This document shows positions 34,153 through 43,833 of a stretch of 64,000 bases of DNA, in pieces (within the stretch, counting starts at the first letter, position 1; each line of letters opens with the position of its first letter). The DNA comes from Fictibacillus sp. FJAT-27399. GTDB taxonomy: Bacteria; Bacillota; Bacilli; Bacillales; Fictibacillaceae. Location: assembly GCF_001510655.1 (NCBI RefSeq), contig NZ_LMVC01000001.1, positions 260,574 to 324,573 on the forward strand, in the 5' to 3' direction. A program made the position numbers and the translations under genes. Under the pieces are notes generated by a model. It made no database searches. It was given only the letters and a program-made list of their open reading frames with translations, and was not told where the DNA came from.

Positions 34153-34776
34153 ATGGTATGTGTAGCCTATCCTCAGGGTTTTAAAGTAGAGGATATAATT
34201 CCAGGAAATGACAATGATAAAAGGTATTTGCTGAGAGTTTCAAATGAAAGTTCTAGTGCTAAAGGTATTGCTACAATTATAATGATGAATCCAAGCAAAG
34301 CTACTAAAAGCTGTTCTGATCCGACAGTTAATAAAGTATTAAAATTTTTCGGGGCTAATTTAGATAAACAGATAAGAGAGATTATAATACTTAATTTATT
34401 TCCGTACTATGAAACTGATTCAAAGAAACTTGCTGCTTGTGTCAAAAGAAATAATTCCAATGAACTAGGAGAGAATTTGAATGAGTTTAAAAATTGCATT
34501 AAAGTAAGTAATTTAATTGTTTTGGCTTGGGGGGATGTACCAAAAGGCTTTAGTGCTAAACTACATAATAAGTATGTTAAGAGCGTTATCAATATAATTG
34601 ATGAAGTAATGAAACAAAACAGTTTATATGTGTTCAAAGATAATAGATTTAATATAGAACATATTGTAACTAAGAAACATAGACCTAGGCATCCCAATAG
34701 AATTGCTCTTAATGATTTGCAAAAGGTTCAAAGATATTCATCTTATCGGGATTTGTTAAAGCTTAAGTTTAGTTAA
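34153..34776 (+). CDS. DUF1643 family protein
   Basis: A 207-residue protein that matches DUF1643: RYLLRVSNE, ATIIMMNPSKATKSCSDPTVNK and IREIIILNLFPYYETD, then LIVLAWGD and a C-terminal TKKHRPRHPNR. The start follows GGGGGAG. DUF1643 proteins are frequent on phages and plasmids and their biochemistry is not known. Conserved Asn-Pro-Ser, Asp and Arg residues suggest an enzyme. It sits alone between a terminator and the HEXXH protein gene. Confidence 0.85.
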   Translation: MVCVAYPQGFKVEDIIPGNDNDKRYLLRVSNESSSAKGIATIIMMNPSKATKSCSDPTVNKVLKFFGANLDKQIREIIILNLFPYYETDSKKLAACVKRNNSNELGENLNEFKNCIKVSNLIVLAWGDVPKGFSAKLHNKYVKSVINIIDEVMKQNSLYVFKDNRFNIEHIVTKKHRPRHPNRIALNDLQKVQRYSSYRDLLKLKFS

Positions 34777-34950
34777 AAAAACTAAGAATTCTAATAAATA
34801 TATATAGATGACCCAGTTTATTTTGGAATATATATGGGATTAAGAGGTTTTAGTTGAAAATTCTATCCTGTTCAGAGAAACAGCTACAATCGTAATTTGC
34901 AGTTACGTAGTAAGTGCAAAAAAAGAAAGATAAGATAAGGTGGTAGTTAA

Positions 34951-35916
34951 ATGCAAGTTGATGTTCGGTCCAATAAATATAATCCATTAAGTACGGAATT
35001 AAAAAGTCGTCTAATAGAGAATTTGAATTTTATTTTTCGTGTAACTCCTCCATTTCCGAATGAGAATTTAAGTATTGTGTTTACAGATTATTTTTCCAAT
35101 GATGTTAAAAAATTTCAGATTGAAAATGGAATTTCTAAACTTGGACATAGTGAAGGTGCTGCGGGGAAGGTATGTCAGTATACGGATACTAATGGTTGTG
35201 TTCAAACAACCATATTTTTAAATCTAGAAAATTTTAAAAATGTCTTGGATTTTCCTTATACAGAGTGTCCTCTTGAGATACATTATGTTCAACATGAGTT
35301 TGGTCATGTTTATGATGATTTCAATACGTCAAGTATCTTCCCCGAATCTTTTGTAACGTACAGTTTTTTAACGGATAAGAAACGTATCTTGTATGATATA
35401 GCGTCTATTGGCTGGTCTGAATTTCAAGCGAACTTTATAGCGTCATACTCTATTGCAGAGTTGATGCAAATCACCAATTCAAACTCTTTGTTAGGAGAGA
35501 ATATTGATTTCTATGGGAACTATTTAGCTAATAGTATATTAGATTTAGAAAAAAAACTAGTTTTGGCAAAAGCTGAAATTAGAGAATCGAATGGTTTTTG
35601 TACTACAATTCAATACTACACTAAAGATATTTTATATTACAGTGGTCAGTTATTGGGTATAATTGTAGCATTTAGGCTTTTTGAAAGTGATTCTGAACTA
35701 AGTGAGGTCTACAAGTATATAATAGAATTATTTAGGAAATTAGGATTTGCAGACAACCTAGAAAAACTTCTAGAGATTTTTAATCAGCTTAATTTAACAT
35801 ATCCAGATTGGGAGGACTTTAGAGTTTTAAATCCTCTTTGCGAATGGATTGAAATATTTTGGAATGAGATTGGTTTGCAAGCTAATGATAGATTGCTATT
35901 TTCTATTAATAGCTAA
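34951..35916 (+). CDS. Putative zinc metallopeptidase-like protein (HEXXH)
   Basis: A 321-residue protein of no known family. The key feature is HEFGH at residues 115-119, a HEXXH zinc site, and a possible third ligand in WSEFQAN near residue 156. There is no signal peptide or clear membrane helix, so it would act in the cytosol. The ATG follows AAGGTGGTAG. The rest is an alpha/beta fold with Tyr/Phe-rich patches. Cytosolic HEXXH proteins in defence islands often act as effector proteases or in ImmA-like regulation; here no repressor partner is visible. Function is inferred only from the motif. Confidence 0.6.
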   Translation: MQVDVRSNKYNPLSTELKSRLIENLNFIFRVTPPFPNENLSIVFTDYFSNDVKKFQIENGISKLGHSEGAAGKVCQYTDTNGCVQTTIFLNLENFKNVLDFPYTECPLEIHYVQHEFGHVYDDFNTSSIFPESFVTYSFLTDKKRILYDIASIGWSEFQANFIASYSIAELMQITNSNSLLGENIDFYGNYLANSILDLEKKLVLAKAEIRESNGFCTTIQYYTKDILYYSGQLLGIIVAFRLFESDSELSEVYKYIIELFRKLGFADNLEKLLEIFNQLNLTYPDWEDFRVLNPLCEWIEIFWNEIGLQANDRLLFSINS

Positions 35917-35935
35917 CCTAAAAATAAGTTAAATT

Positions 35936-35975
35936 AAAAGTTGACTCCATAATATTGTGGAATCGACTTTTTTGA
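35936..35975. terminator. Bidirectional terminator-like hairpin
   Basis: A 14-bp imperfect stem (35936-35949 with 35958-35971) and a T-run on the plus strand, after the HEXXH gene. Confidence 0.85.
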
Positions 35976-36297
35976 TTTTAATAAAAACCCCGATAACAGT
36001 CATAACTCAATGTCACGGGTTTTGAGATGCAATAATATCAAGTCGTTAAAGGTGGCAAAACATATTGACATAAATATCTAATAAAACTGTGATTTTATTG
36101 TTTGTTATAAAAGGATCTCTATTGTATGTGAAAGATTGTACTCAAACTACCTGGGGCGAGAGTTTAATTTGCAATGTTAAAACAAAAAAGAAAAGACAAA
36201 TTTTTCTTTAGATTTGCCTTTTCTTTTAATAATCTTTCTTAGCTTTAACAGGTTGATTCTATAAGCTTAGAGGAAGCAAAAAAGGGAGGGCGAGGGC
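35976..36297. other. Intergenic region between convergent genes
   Basis: Holds no credible gene. It contains the Shedu terminator at 36187-36227; the rest is AT-rich with no obvious repeats. Confidence 0.5.
36187..36227 (-). terminator. Terminator of the Shedu gene
   Basis: Stem AAAGAAAAGACAAAT / ATTTGCCTTTTCTTT with a T-rich tail in the leftward direction. Confidence 0.8.
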
Positions 36298-37440
36298 TTA
36301 TCCTTCTAATAACTGGATTAAACCCTTAACTCTTTCAAAAAGCTCATCAAAAGTAATTACAGTTACATTTTTTAGCTCTTTTCTGTACAACTCAAAGGAA
36401 TGTCTATGGGCGGTATCAGTTAATGTATCAAACCTGCCTGCTATAACAACACAACAAGGGTTAATAATGTCAAAATCAGTTTTGATTCCCTGTCTATAAT
36501 TGTTATAGTCTATAGACTGATACTCCCTCTGTAGGCTTGTCTTATAAGTCAATACTTGTGTAACTGCTCCCATCAAGTCCTTATGTACTGAATATACTCC
36601 TGTTCTGTACTCATTGGGAGTAATTAGAGGAGTTGAGGGAGTCTTAATCTCAATAAGTACAGCATCTTTTGAGAAGGGGTTCGCATATAAGAAATCTACT
36701 AGTTTGCCACTATCGTTGTTGATAGTCTTTCCTCCTACATAAGCCTCATCATTTATCAAAACGGTTGGATTAGAGAAAATCTGACTCAAAATCCAAGTAT
36801 TTTCTTTCAAGACACTTTGCCAAAACTTCTCAGAGGTATTATTGAGTTTGTTGCCTTCCCAAACAGACAATACTTTTTTTAGGTTAGCTATCCCAACAAG
36901 AGTATTAAGTTGGTCTAAATCTTTCTCTTTTAGGTTTTTAAGCCTGTCAATTATTTTATCTGGATTATCATTTGTAACAATCCATTCTAATGTTTTCTCT
37001 AGAGCTTCACTCTTGTCATTCTCCATTAATTGAGTAAGCAGATTAGTGTTACTCTCAAAAATTTCAATCAGTCTCTCAATATCAGGGCTACTCTTGAAAA
37101 GGCGAAATCCTCCATACATAACCCCATACTTTTCATGTACAGCATAATGTTTCTGGATTTCTCTAGTAAGAGTCAGCATAGCCTCAGAGTTTAGCTCTAG
37201 CTTAATCCATTCCTCAGCTTTTAACTTACTTAACTCTAACTCCTTATAATCTTCCCAAGAAGAATTTTTGCCTTTCTTTTGAAAGATGAAGCATCCTCTA
37301 ACAGATGCCTCAGGATTATTAATATTGTTCACTATCTCAGGTTTGAATATAAGCCTAGTAGTAGATGTCTTTTTCAATTCAATGTCATCACAAACAGCAG
37401 AATCTCTTGATGTTGTCCGTACATTAATTTTGTCGTCCAT
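36298..37440 (-). CDS. sduA: Shedu anti-phage nuclease SduA (DUF4263)
   Basis: A 380-residue protein of the Shedu family, close to the length of known SduA. The C-terminal DUF4263 domain has a PD-(D/E)XK core: KLVDFLYANPF (Asp ~243) then VLIEIKTPSTPL (Glu-x-Lys ~261), and a downstream QVLTYK Gln motif. The N-terminal ~170 residues hold variable sensor-like sequence (RGCFIFQKKGK, GGFRLFKSS). Single-gene Shedu systems defend against phage by nicking or cutting DNA. The ATG is preceded by GAGGAG. It is the only leftward defence gene here. Confidence 0.9.
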   Translation of the reverse strand: MDDKINVRTTSRDSAVCDDIELKKTSTTRLIFKPEIVNNINNPEASVRGCFIFQKKGKNSSWEDYKELELSKLKAEEWIKLELNSEAMLTLTREIQKHYAVHEKYGVMYGGFRLFKSSPDIERLIEIFESNTNLLTQLMENDKSEALEKTLEWIVTNDNPDKIIDRLKNLKEKDLDQLNTLVGIANLKKVLSVWEGNKLNNTSEKFWQSVLKENTWILSQIFSNPTVLINDEAYVGGKTINNDSGKLVDFLYANPFSKDAVLIEIKTPSTPLITPNEYRTGVYSVHKDLMGAVTQVLTYKTSLQREYQSIDYNNYRQGIKTDFDIINPCCVVIAGRFDTLTDTAHRHSFELYRKELKNVTVITFDELFERVKGLIQLLEG

Positions 37441-38209
37441 GTTTAGTTAACACTCCTCGATAACCACATTTGGAAATCTTTAATAAAAGTATACTATATT
37501 CCAAATTAAATGGAATACATTTACAAAAATAAGATCGGGGACTTTTGGGGCAGTCCCTTTTCTTCTTGTGCAAATACCACTGGTAAGGCTTCTTCAAGGG
37601 AATAAGGTGCGTTTCTGTATTAAGCAGGAACGCTTCTTTGTATTGTGCTGACGGTAGTGGTCTAAAGCACACACGCTCACAGACGCTCAGAATGGCTTGT
37701 AGTGGTGTTAAAGAGATCTACTCTGCTTTCTTCTCTCTCCTCTTTATATTCGGTTAGTCTAGGACTAAATCTATGGACTATATGAAACCCTGTTGAGGAG
37801 TTCTGAGTTAGTTGTTGTCATGATACAGAAACCACACTCATCCACAAACAAACATTCGTTAATTTTCCGACACGACTCAAGTAATTGATATGATTTAGTG
37901 TGATAAAGCGATAAAACATATAGTAATGAACTGATGCAGTTCGACAATGGTAACCGATAACCAATAACAGAGCCGTATCCTATTAGAGTGATATCAATGG
38001 AATAGATATCTCTGCTTTATCATGTTGTTTTCGGTAAGCTATATGTAAATCTAGAGCGTGCCTTAAGTTTACAAACTTTAAGCATTACAATGTTGTAAAT
38101 CTAAAATGTAATTTATAATAAATTTACAATTTGTAAACAAAGTGCTTGAGTCTATTTTTACATCATGCTATTCTTGATTCAGCGATACATACGGAAGGAA
38201 CGTTAAAAC
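37441..38209. other. Long gap with hairpin and res-like repeats before the serine recombinase
   Basis: About 770 bp without a convincing gene. A terminator-like hairpin GGGAC/GTCCC with T-run lies at 37537-37561. Several short inverted repeats follow. The last 140 bp carry the TTTACAA/TTGTAAA repeats described separately. This may be the recombination site of the serine recombinase. Confidence 0.5.
38067..38138. repeat. Paired inverted repeats, possible res site
   Basis: TTTACAA at 38068-38074, TTGTAAA at 38093-38099, TTTACAA at 38123-38129 and TTGTAAA at 38131-38137 form two inverted pairs, 72 bp upstream of the resolvase-type gene. Subsite pairs in this position are typical of res sites. 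Confidence 0.55.
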
Positions 38210-38773
38210 ATGAACATAGCATATATAAGAGTATCAACAGTTGAACAGAACGAAGCAAGACAAGTTGAAGCAATGAAGCAGTACAAAATAGATAAGGTGT
38301 ACCAAGAAAAGGTGTCTGCTAAGAATGTAGATAGACCCAAGTTACAAGAGATGTTAGATTTCGCAAGAGGAGGAGATACAGTCTTCGTTGCAGACTTCTC
38401 AAGATTAGCACGTTCTACAAAGGACTTGTTAGAGCTAGTTGAACTACTAGAATCAAAAGGAGTTCAATTAGTATCCATTAAAGAGAACATTGATACTTCA
38501 ACCGCAACAGGTAGATTGATGTTAAAGATGATTAGTGCCATTAATGATTTTGAACGTGAAAACATGCTTGAAAGACAACGTGAAGGTATTGCTATAGCTA
38601 AAGCAGCAGGAAAGTACAAAGGACGAAAAGAAGTATCGATCCCAGACTTCGACCAACAATATCAAAGATACATGAATCGAGAAGTATCAAAGGCTCAGCT
38701 AGCAAAGGAAATAGGTGTATCAAGACCAACTTTAGACAAGTTAATCAAAGAGCATCAACAGGTGACTATTTAA
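38210..38773 (+). CDS. Serine recombinase (resolvase/invertase family)
   Basis: A 187-residue small serine recombinase of normal length. AYIRVST holds the catalytic Ser9; FVADFSRLARS and STATGRLMLKM and FERENMLERQREGI are the conserved blocks; a C-terminal helix-turn-helix (SKAQLAKEIGVSRPTL) binds DNA. ATG 38210 follows GGAAGGAACG. The paired repeats immediately upstream could be its recombination site. It could resolve island or plasmid co-integrates; it is the second recombinase type in the island and may mark a separately acquired module. Confidence 0.93.
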   Translation: MNIAYIRVSTVEQNEARQVEAMKQYKIDKVYQEKVSAKNVDRPKLQEMLDFARGGDTVFVADFSRLARSTKDLLELVELLESKGVQLVSIKENIDTSTATGRLMLKMISAINDFERENMLERQREGIAIAKAAGKYKGRKEVSIPDFDQQYQRYMNREVSKAQLAKEIGVSRPTLDKLIKEHQQVTI

Positions 38774-38802
38774 AGGGACTTCCAGAAGGGAGTCCCTTTT
38801 TT
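38772..38802 (+). terminator. Terminator of the serine recombinase gene
   Basis: Perfect stem AAAGGGACT / AGTCCCTTT with T6. A second GC-rich hairpin (GGGGCA / TGCCCC, 38805-38839) follows. Confidence 0.9.
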
Positions 38803-39091
38803 ATGGGGCAGGGGGGGTGTTTTCCACATTATTTGCCCCCACAACAATCAGACAAGTACATGGTAGGTGTACGCACACGTCACCAATTTTTCATGCCGTT
38901 AGTGAATTAATGAAATATCGATTTTATTAAAATAACAGACTATAACGAGTTAAACAGTCATTAAAAAGTGACTGTTTTTTACTTGGAAATTACCAATAAG
39001 ACAATAGCAAACTGGAAAAACACTGCATACTGGGTATCCACCAATTTTTGTATTTTTATAGTATAATAAACATAATACATTCATTCAGAAA
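38803..39091. other. Intergenic region before the type I RM genes
   Basis: Apart from the GC hairpin at 38805-38839 and a TATAAT at 39062-39067 without a good -35, I see nothing in it. Confidence 0.5.
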
Positions 39092-42000
39092 ATGGTGATA
39101 ACAGTGAATAGCAACTTTTCATTTTTTAAAGGGAAATGGGATGTGCTTGCTAACTTAGGGGAGACAGCAGAGAGAAATGTTTATCGTGATCCTCATACTA
39201 CGTTAATGAAACTGAGGCTGTTTGGGGAGACAATTGCGAAAATTATACTTGCTTCTGAAAACATACGAGAAGTGCATGGAACAAATCAGATAGATCGAAT
39301 CAACACGCTACGACGAGAAGGGTTAGCTGAGCCTGAATTATTAGATATATTTGACATGCTCCGTCGAAAAGGAAATTCCGCAATGCATGAAGCGGGATAT
39401 GGGAAGACAGAAGAAGCAAAGGCTTTATTGCATTTAACTTTTCGTCTGTCTATTTGGTTTATGGAGGTTTATGGTGATTGGGATTTTCAAGCTTCAGAGT
39501 ACACAGATCCTCAAGAGCGAGAAGTGCAGGATACAGAAAAACTTCAGCGTGAGTACGAGAACAAAGTTAAAGAGCTTGAAGAGGAGTTAGAGAGCATTCT
39601 CCAGCAAGCTGAAACAGAACAAGCAGATGCAAAAGTAAAGCGTAAAAAGAAATCAAAAAGCTTTATCCGTCGTCAACAGCTAACAGAAGCTGAGACTCGG
39701 ATTATGATTGATGAAAAACTACGCACGGTTGGATGGGAAGTAGATACAGATATATTAAATCATTATAAGAATGGTACTTTGCCTGAAAAAAATCGTAATA
39801 TGGCAATAGCTGAGTGGAAGGTTAAGGGTGGCAGAGTTGACTATGCTCTTTTTTTAGGTCTAAAGCTTGTTGGATTTATTGAAGCAAAAGCACAGAGGAA
39901 GACTATACCAGGTTCTTTAGAAAGTCAAACTAAAGTGTACGCTAAAAATGTGGTCCAAATTGAAAATGAAATGGTTACTCCGACTACTGGTGGATACAAA
40001 GTGCCATTTTTATATGCGACTAACGGTAGACCTTTTTTGAGACAGCTTCAAGAAGAGTCGGGTATTTGGTTTTGGGATTCACGTAAACCATTGGAACATG
40101 CTCGTCCTTTAGAAGGATGGCATTCGCCTGAAGATTTGCAACTGCTCCTTAGTCAAGATGATCAAGATGCAAATAAAAAACTTGAGGAAGAGGATATTAC
40201 TAAGTTCGGTCTGCGTCACTATCAACAAAATGCCGTTCTTGCCGCTGAAAAAGGGCTGACAGAAGGAAACAGAAAAATGTTGATTGCTATGGCAACGGGA
40301 ACAGGGAAGACCCGTACAGCTCTTGCTCTCATGTATAGGCTAATTAAGACAAAAAAATGTCGTCGTGTTTTATTTTTAGTTGATCGCAATTCATTAGGAA
40401 AACAGACAGAGGATGCTTTAAAGGATACAAAAATTGAAGGCTACTCTTTTGCAGATATTTACGATGTAAAATCCTTGGAGGAAATGACTCCAGATGTGGA
40501 AACAAAAGTACAGATTGCAACTGTACAGGGAATGGTTAGAAGGCTATTCTATAGTGATAAGGAAAAACTGCCTAGTATTGGACAATATGATTTTATCATA
40601 GTAGACGAAGCGCACCGTGGGTATACAAGTGATCGAGAAATGACTGAAGATGAATTAGAATTTCGAGATCAAAATGATTATGCTAGTCAATATCGACGTG
40701 TTATTGATTATTTTGATGCTGCATGTTTAGGGCTAACAGCCACTCCTGCACTTCATACAACAGAAATCTTTGGTATGCCTATTTATAAGTACTCTTATAG
40801 TGAAGCGGTATTGGATGGTTATCTAGTTGACCATGAACCTCCGTATCTATTTAAAACAGAGCTTTCACAAGCAGGAATTACGTTTGAAAAAGATGAAGAA
40901 GTCGAATTTTTCGACACTGAGGATGGTGAAGTTCAACTTGAGAAAATTGAAGATACCGTACACTTTGAAGTTGAGCAGTTTAATAAAAGGGTTATTACTG
41001 AACCGTTTAATCGAGCTGTGCTAAATAAGCTTGCTGATTACATTGAGCCAACAGGGAAACAGAAAACACTAATCTTCGCTGCTACTGATCTACATGCGGA
41101 TTTGGTTGTAAGGTTATTAAAGGAAGCGTTTAAAGATCGTGGCGATGAAATTGAAGATGATGCTATTATGAAAATTACGGGTTCTATTTACAAACCATTA
41201 GAGGCGATCAAACGATTTAAAAATGAGCGATTGCCTAATATAGTTGTTACTGTAGATTTACTCACGACTGGCATTGATGTTCCTCCTATTACAAATTTGG
41301 TATTTTTACGACGTATTCAGTCTCGTATTCTGTATGACCAAATGCTTGGTCGTGCAACTCGCCTTTGTCCTGACATTGGTAAAACGCATTTTAATATTTA
41401 TGATGCGGTTGGGATCTATGATAAGTTGCAAAACTATACTGAGATGAAGCCAGTGGTCAAACAACAAAATTCAAGTATTAGTGAATTATATGAATCATTA
41501 GCACATTCGACAACAGAAGAAGAAGCAACGTTTTATCGTGATCAACTAGTAGCGAAAATTCAACGTCGTAAGCAAAGATTGAATGAAGAAGGAAAACGAA
41601 AATTCGAAGAGTTATCTAATGGGAAAAATATCGATGAATGGGCTAAAGAAGTTCAAACTTATACGCCACAAGATGCAAAACAAAATAACATATTATTTGA
41701 ATACATTGAAGGCTTTCGGGCTAAAGGGGAGAAACGATATATCTCCCAGAAGGAAGATAAAGTAACAGATGTGATTCGAGGATATGGTGAAGGAAACAAG
41801 CGTCCTGAAGATTATTTAGATGGGTTTGTTCGTTTCGTCCAAGAGAATATAAATGAAATACCTGCTCTTAATCTTGTTTGTACACGTCCTAAAGACTTAA
41901 CACGGCAAGATTTACGGGAGCTTATTACCATACTGGAAACGAAAGGATTTAAGCAATCTCATTTGCAAACGGCGTGGAAACAAACAAAAAATGAAGAAAT

Positions 42001-42310
42001 TGCTGCGGACATTATCAGCTTTATTCGTCAAGCTGCTTTGGGAGAAGCGCTCATCGATCATGATACACGCATAAAACAAGCCATGCAAAAAGTACATTCA
42101 TTACATGATTGGACACCTAGGCAAAAGAAGTGGTTAGAGAGAATTGAAAAACAATTAATACAAGTACCTGTTTTAGCACCCACACCACAAGATGCTTTCT
42201 CAGAAGAGCCTTTTCTTAGTCAAGGCGGATATAAGCTGCTAAGGCGTGAGTTCGGTGATTTTATTGATACTGTTGTTAATACAATAAATGAGAACCTCTA
42301 TATTAGTTAA
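39092..42310 (+). CDS. hsdR: Type I restriction enzyme R subunit
   Basis: A 1072-residue HsdR of the EcoEI-like group. The N-terminal ~130 residues are a DUF4145-like domain; a coiled stretch follows; the nuclease core has GFIEAKAQ near residue 264; helicase motif I AMATGTGKT lies near residue 400, DEAH (VDEAHRGY) near 503, and the motif VI region DQMLGRATR near 750. A C-terminal EcoEI-type domain is present. It translocates DNA and cuts away from the site. ATG 39092 or GTG 39104 could start it. A terminator separates it from hsdM, so it may have its own transcript. Confidence 0.95.
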   Translation: MVITVNSNFSFFKGKWDVLANLGETAERNVYRDPHTTLMKLRLFGETIAKIILASENIREVHGTNQIDRINTLRREGLAEPELLDIFDMLRRKGNSAMHEAGYGKTEEAKALLHLTFRLSIWFMEVYGDWDFQASEYTDPQEREVQDTEKLQREYENKVKELEEELESILQQAETEQADAKVKRKKKSKSFIRRQQLTEAETRIMIDEKLRTVGWEVDTDILNHYKNGTLPEKNRNMAIAEWKVKGGRVDYALFLGLKLVGFIEAKAQRKTIPGSLESQTKVYAKNVVQIENEMVTPTTGGYKVPFLYATNGRPFLRQLQEESGIWFWDSRKPLEHARPLEGWHSPEDLQLLLSQDDQDANKKLEEEDITKFGLRHYQQNAVLAAEKGLTEGNRKMLIAMATGTGKTRTALALMYRLIKTKKCRRVLFLVDRNSLGKQTEDALKDTKIEGYSFADIYDVKSLEEMTPDVETKVQIATVQGMVRRLFYSDKEKLPSIGQYDFIIVDEAHRGYTSDREMTEDELEFRDQNDYASQYRRVIDYFDAACLGLTATPALHTTEIFGMPIYKYSYSEAVLDGYLVDHEPPYLFKTELSQAGITFEKDEEVEFFDTEDGEVQLEKIEDTVHFEVEQFNKRVITEPFNRAVLNKLADYIEPTGKQKTLIFAATDLHADLVVRLLKEAFKDRGDEIEDDAIMKITGSIYKPLEAIKRFKNERLPNIVVTVDLLTTGIDVPPITNLVFLRRIQSRILYDQMLGRATRLCPDIGKTHFNIYDAVGIYDKLQNYTEMKPVVKQQNSSISELYESLAHSTTEEEATFYRDQLVAKIQRRKQRLNEEGKRKFEELSNGKNIDEWAKEVQTYTPQDAKQNNILFEYIEGFRAKGEKRYISQKEDKVTDVIRGYGEGNKRPEDYLDGFVRFVQENINEIPALNLVCTRPKDLTRQDLRELITILETKGFKQSHLQTAWKQTKNEEIAADIISFIRQAALGEALIDHDTRIKQAMQKVHSLHDWTPRQKKWLERIEKQLIQVPVLAPTPQDAFSEEPFLSQGGYKLLRREFGDFIDTVVNTINENLYIS

Positions 42311-42313
42311 ATC

Positions 42314-42337
42314 ATGCCTCTTCTAGGGGCATTTTTT
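42314..42337 (+). terminator. Terminator after hsdR
   Basis: Stem ATGCCTC / GGGGCAT with a 5-nt loop and T6, just downstream of the hsdR stop. Confidence 0.82.
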
Positions 42338-42423
42338 AAGTTATAATAAATCGGTTGGCTAAAAAATCCTATAGGTATGATGTAAAACCCTAACATAATT
42401 AATTGACACAATGGAGGAAGAAA

Positions 42424-43833
42424 ATGAACAACCAAAAAATCGTTCAAAAGCTATGGAGTTTATGTAATGTCCTGCGTGATGACGGAATTACATATCAACA
42501 ATATGTGACGGAACTAACGTATTTATTATTTCTAAAAATGATGAAAGAACAAGAGACAGAAGATGTTATTCCAGAAGGTTATCGTTGGGATGACTTGGTG
42601 AACAAAGAAGGTTTGCCATTAAAATCATTCTATCAACGCTTATTATTAGAGCTTGGGAGCAGTGGAAATGAACGCCTTCGTTTAATTTATAGTGATGCAG
42701 CTACAAGTATTGAAGAGCCTAAAAACTTAGAAAAAATCATAAAATCTATTGATGCCCTCGATTGGTACAATGCAAAGGAAGAGGGATTGGGAAACCTATA
42801 TGAGGGTTTGCTTCAGAAAAATGCGAGCGAAACTAAGTCTGGAGCAGGACAATATTTTACTCCTCGTGTATTAATTGATGTAATGGTTCAACTTGTTGAC
42901 CCTAAGGTAGGGGAACGCTGTAATGACCCAGCAGCAGGAACATTTGGTTTTATGATTGCTGCAGACCAATACTTAAAAAATAAAACAGACGATTATTTTG
43001 ACCTTGATCCACACGAAGCGGAGTTCCAAAAGAAAGAAGCTTTTACAGGGATGGAGCTTGTAAAGGGAACTCACCGTTTAGCTTTAATGAATGCATTACT
43101 TCATAATATTGAAGGTCGATTGGAAAATGGAGATTCTTTATCAAGTAACGGGAAATGGATGAAGAATTTTGATGTAATATTGACAAATCCTCCTTTCGGT
43201 ACAAAAAAAGGTGGAGAACGAGTTTCACGAGATGATTTAACCTTTGAAACATCTAACAAGCAGTTAAACTTCTTACAACTAATATACAACGCATTAAAAG
43301 ATGACGGTAATGCTCGTGCAGCAGTTGTGTTGCCAGACAACGTTTTGTTTGAGGGTGGAATTGGAGCGCAAATTCGCCGTGACTTAATGAATAAGTGTAA
43401 CTTACACACCATTTTACGATTACCAACAGGTATATTCTATGCACAAGGTGTTAAAACAAATGTCTTATTTTTTACAAGAGAAAAGACAGATCAAAGCAAT
43501 ACAAAAGACGTTTGGGTATATGACCTCCGCACAAACATGTCTTCATTTGGAAAACGTAATCAATTAACAATGGCTCATTTTGAAAGCTTCATGAAAGCAT
43601 TCGTGGCAGAAGATCGTTCTAAAGTGGAAGATGAACGCTGGAACAAGTTTTCACGTGAAGAAATTGCGAAAAAAAACGATAGCTGGGACATGGGACTTAT
43701 TGCGGATGAATCATTATCATCATACGAAAACTTACCAGATCCAATTGATTCAGCAGAAGATGCAATTGCGAAACTTCAGCAAGCAATGGATTTATTAAAC
43801 GAAGTGGTTAAGGAGCTTCGAGCAGATGAATAA
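42424..43833 (+). CDS. hsdM: Type I DNA methyltransferase (M subunit)
   Basis: A 469-residue N6-adenine methyltransferase. ATG 42424 follows GGAGGAAG. The N-terminal HsdM helical domain is present (YQQYVTELTYLLFLKMM). SAM motif I is DPAAGTFGF near residue 168; the catalytic N-P-P-F motif is NPPFG near residue 255. It methylates adenines in the site set by HsdS. It overlaps hsdS by eight bases, indicating coupled translation of the M2S enzyme. All motifs look intact. Confidence 0.96.
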   Translation: MNNQKIVQKLWSLCNVLRDDGITYQQYVTELTYLLFLKMMKEQETEDVIPEGYRWDDLVNKEGLPLKSFYQRLLLELGSSGNERLRLIYSDAATSIEEPKNLEKIIKSIDALDWYNAKEEGLGNLYEGLLQKNASETKSGAGQYFTPRVLIDVMVQLVDPKVGERCNDPAAGTFGFMIAADQYLKNKTDDYFDLDPHEAEFQKKEAFTGMELVKGTHRLALMNALLHNIEGRLENGDSLSSNGKWMKNFDVILTNPPFGTKKGGERVSRDDLTFETSNKQLNFLQLIYNALKDDGNARAAVVLPDNVLFEGGIGAQIRRDLMNKCNLHTILRLPTGIFYAQGVKTNVLFFTREKTDQSNTKDVWVYDLRTNMSSFGKRNQLTMAHFESFMKAFVAEDRSKVEDERWNKFSREEIAKKNDSWDMGLIADESLSSYENLPDPIDSAEDAIAKLQQAMDLLNEVVKELRADE

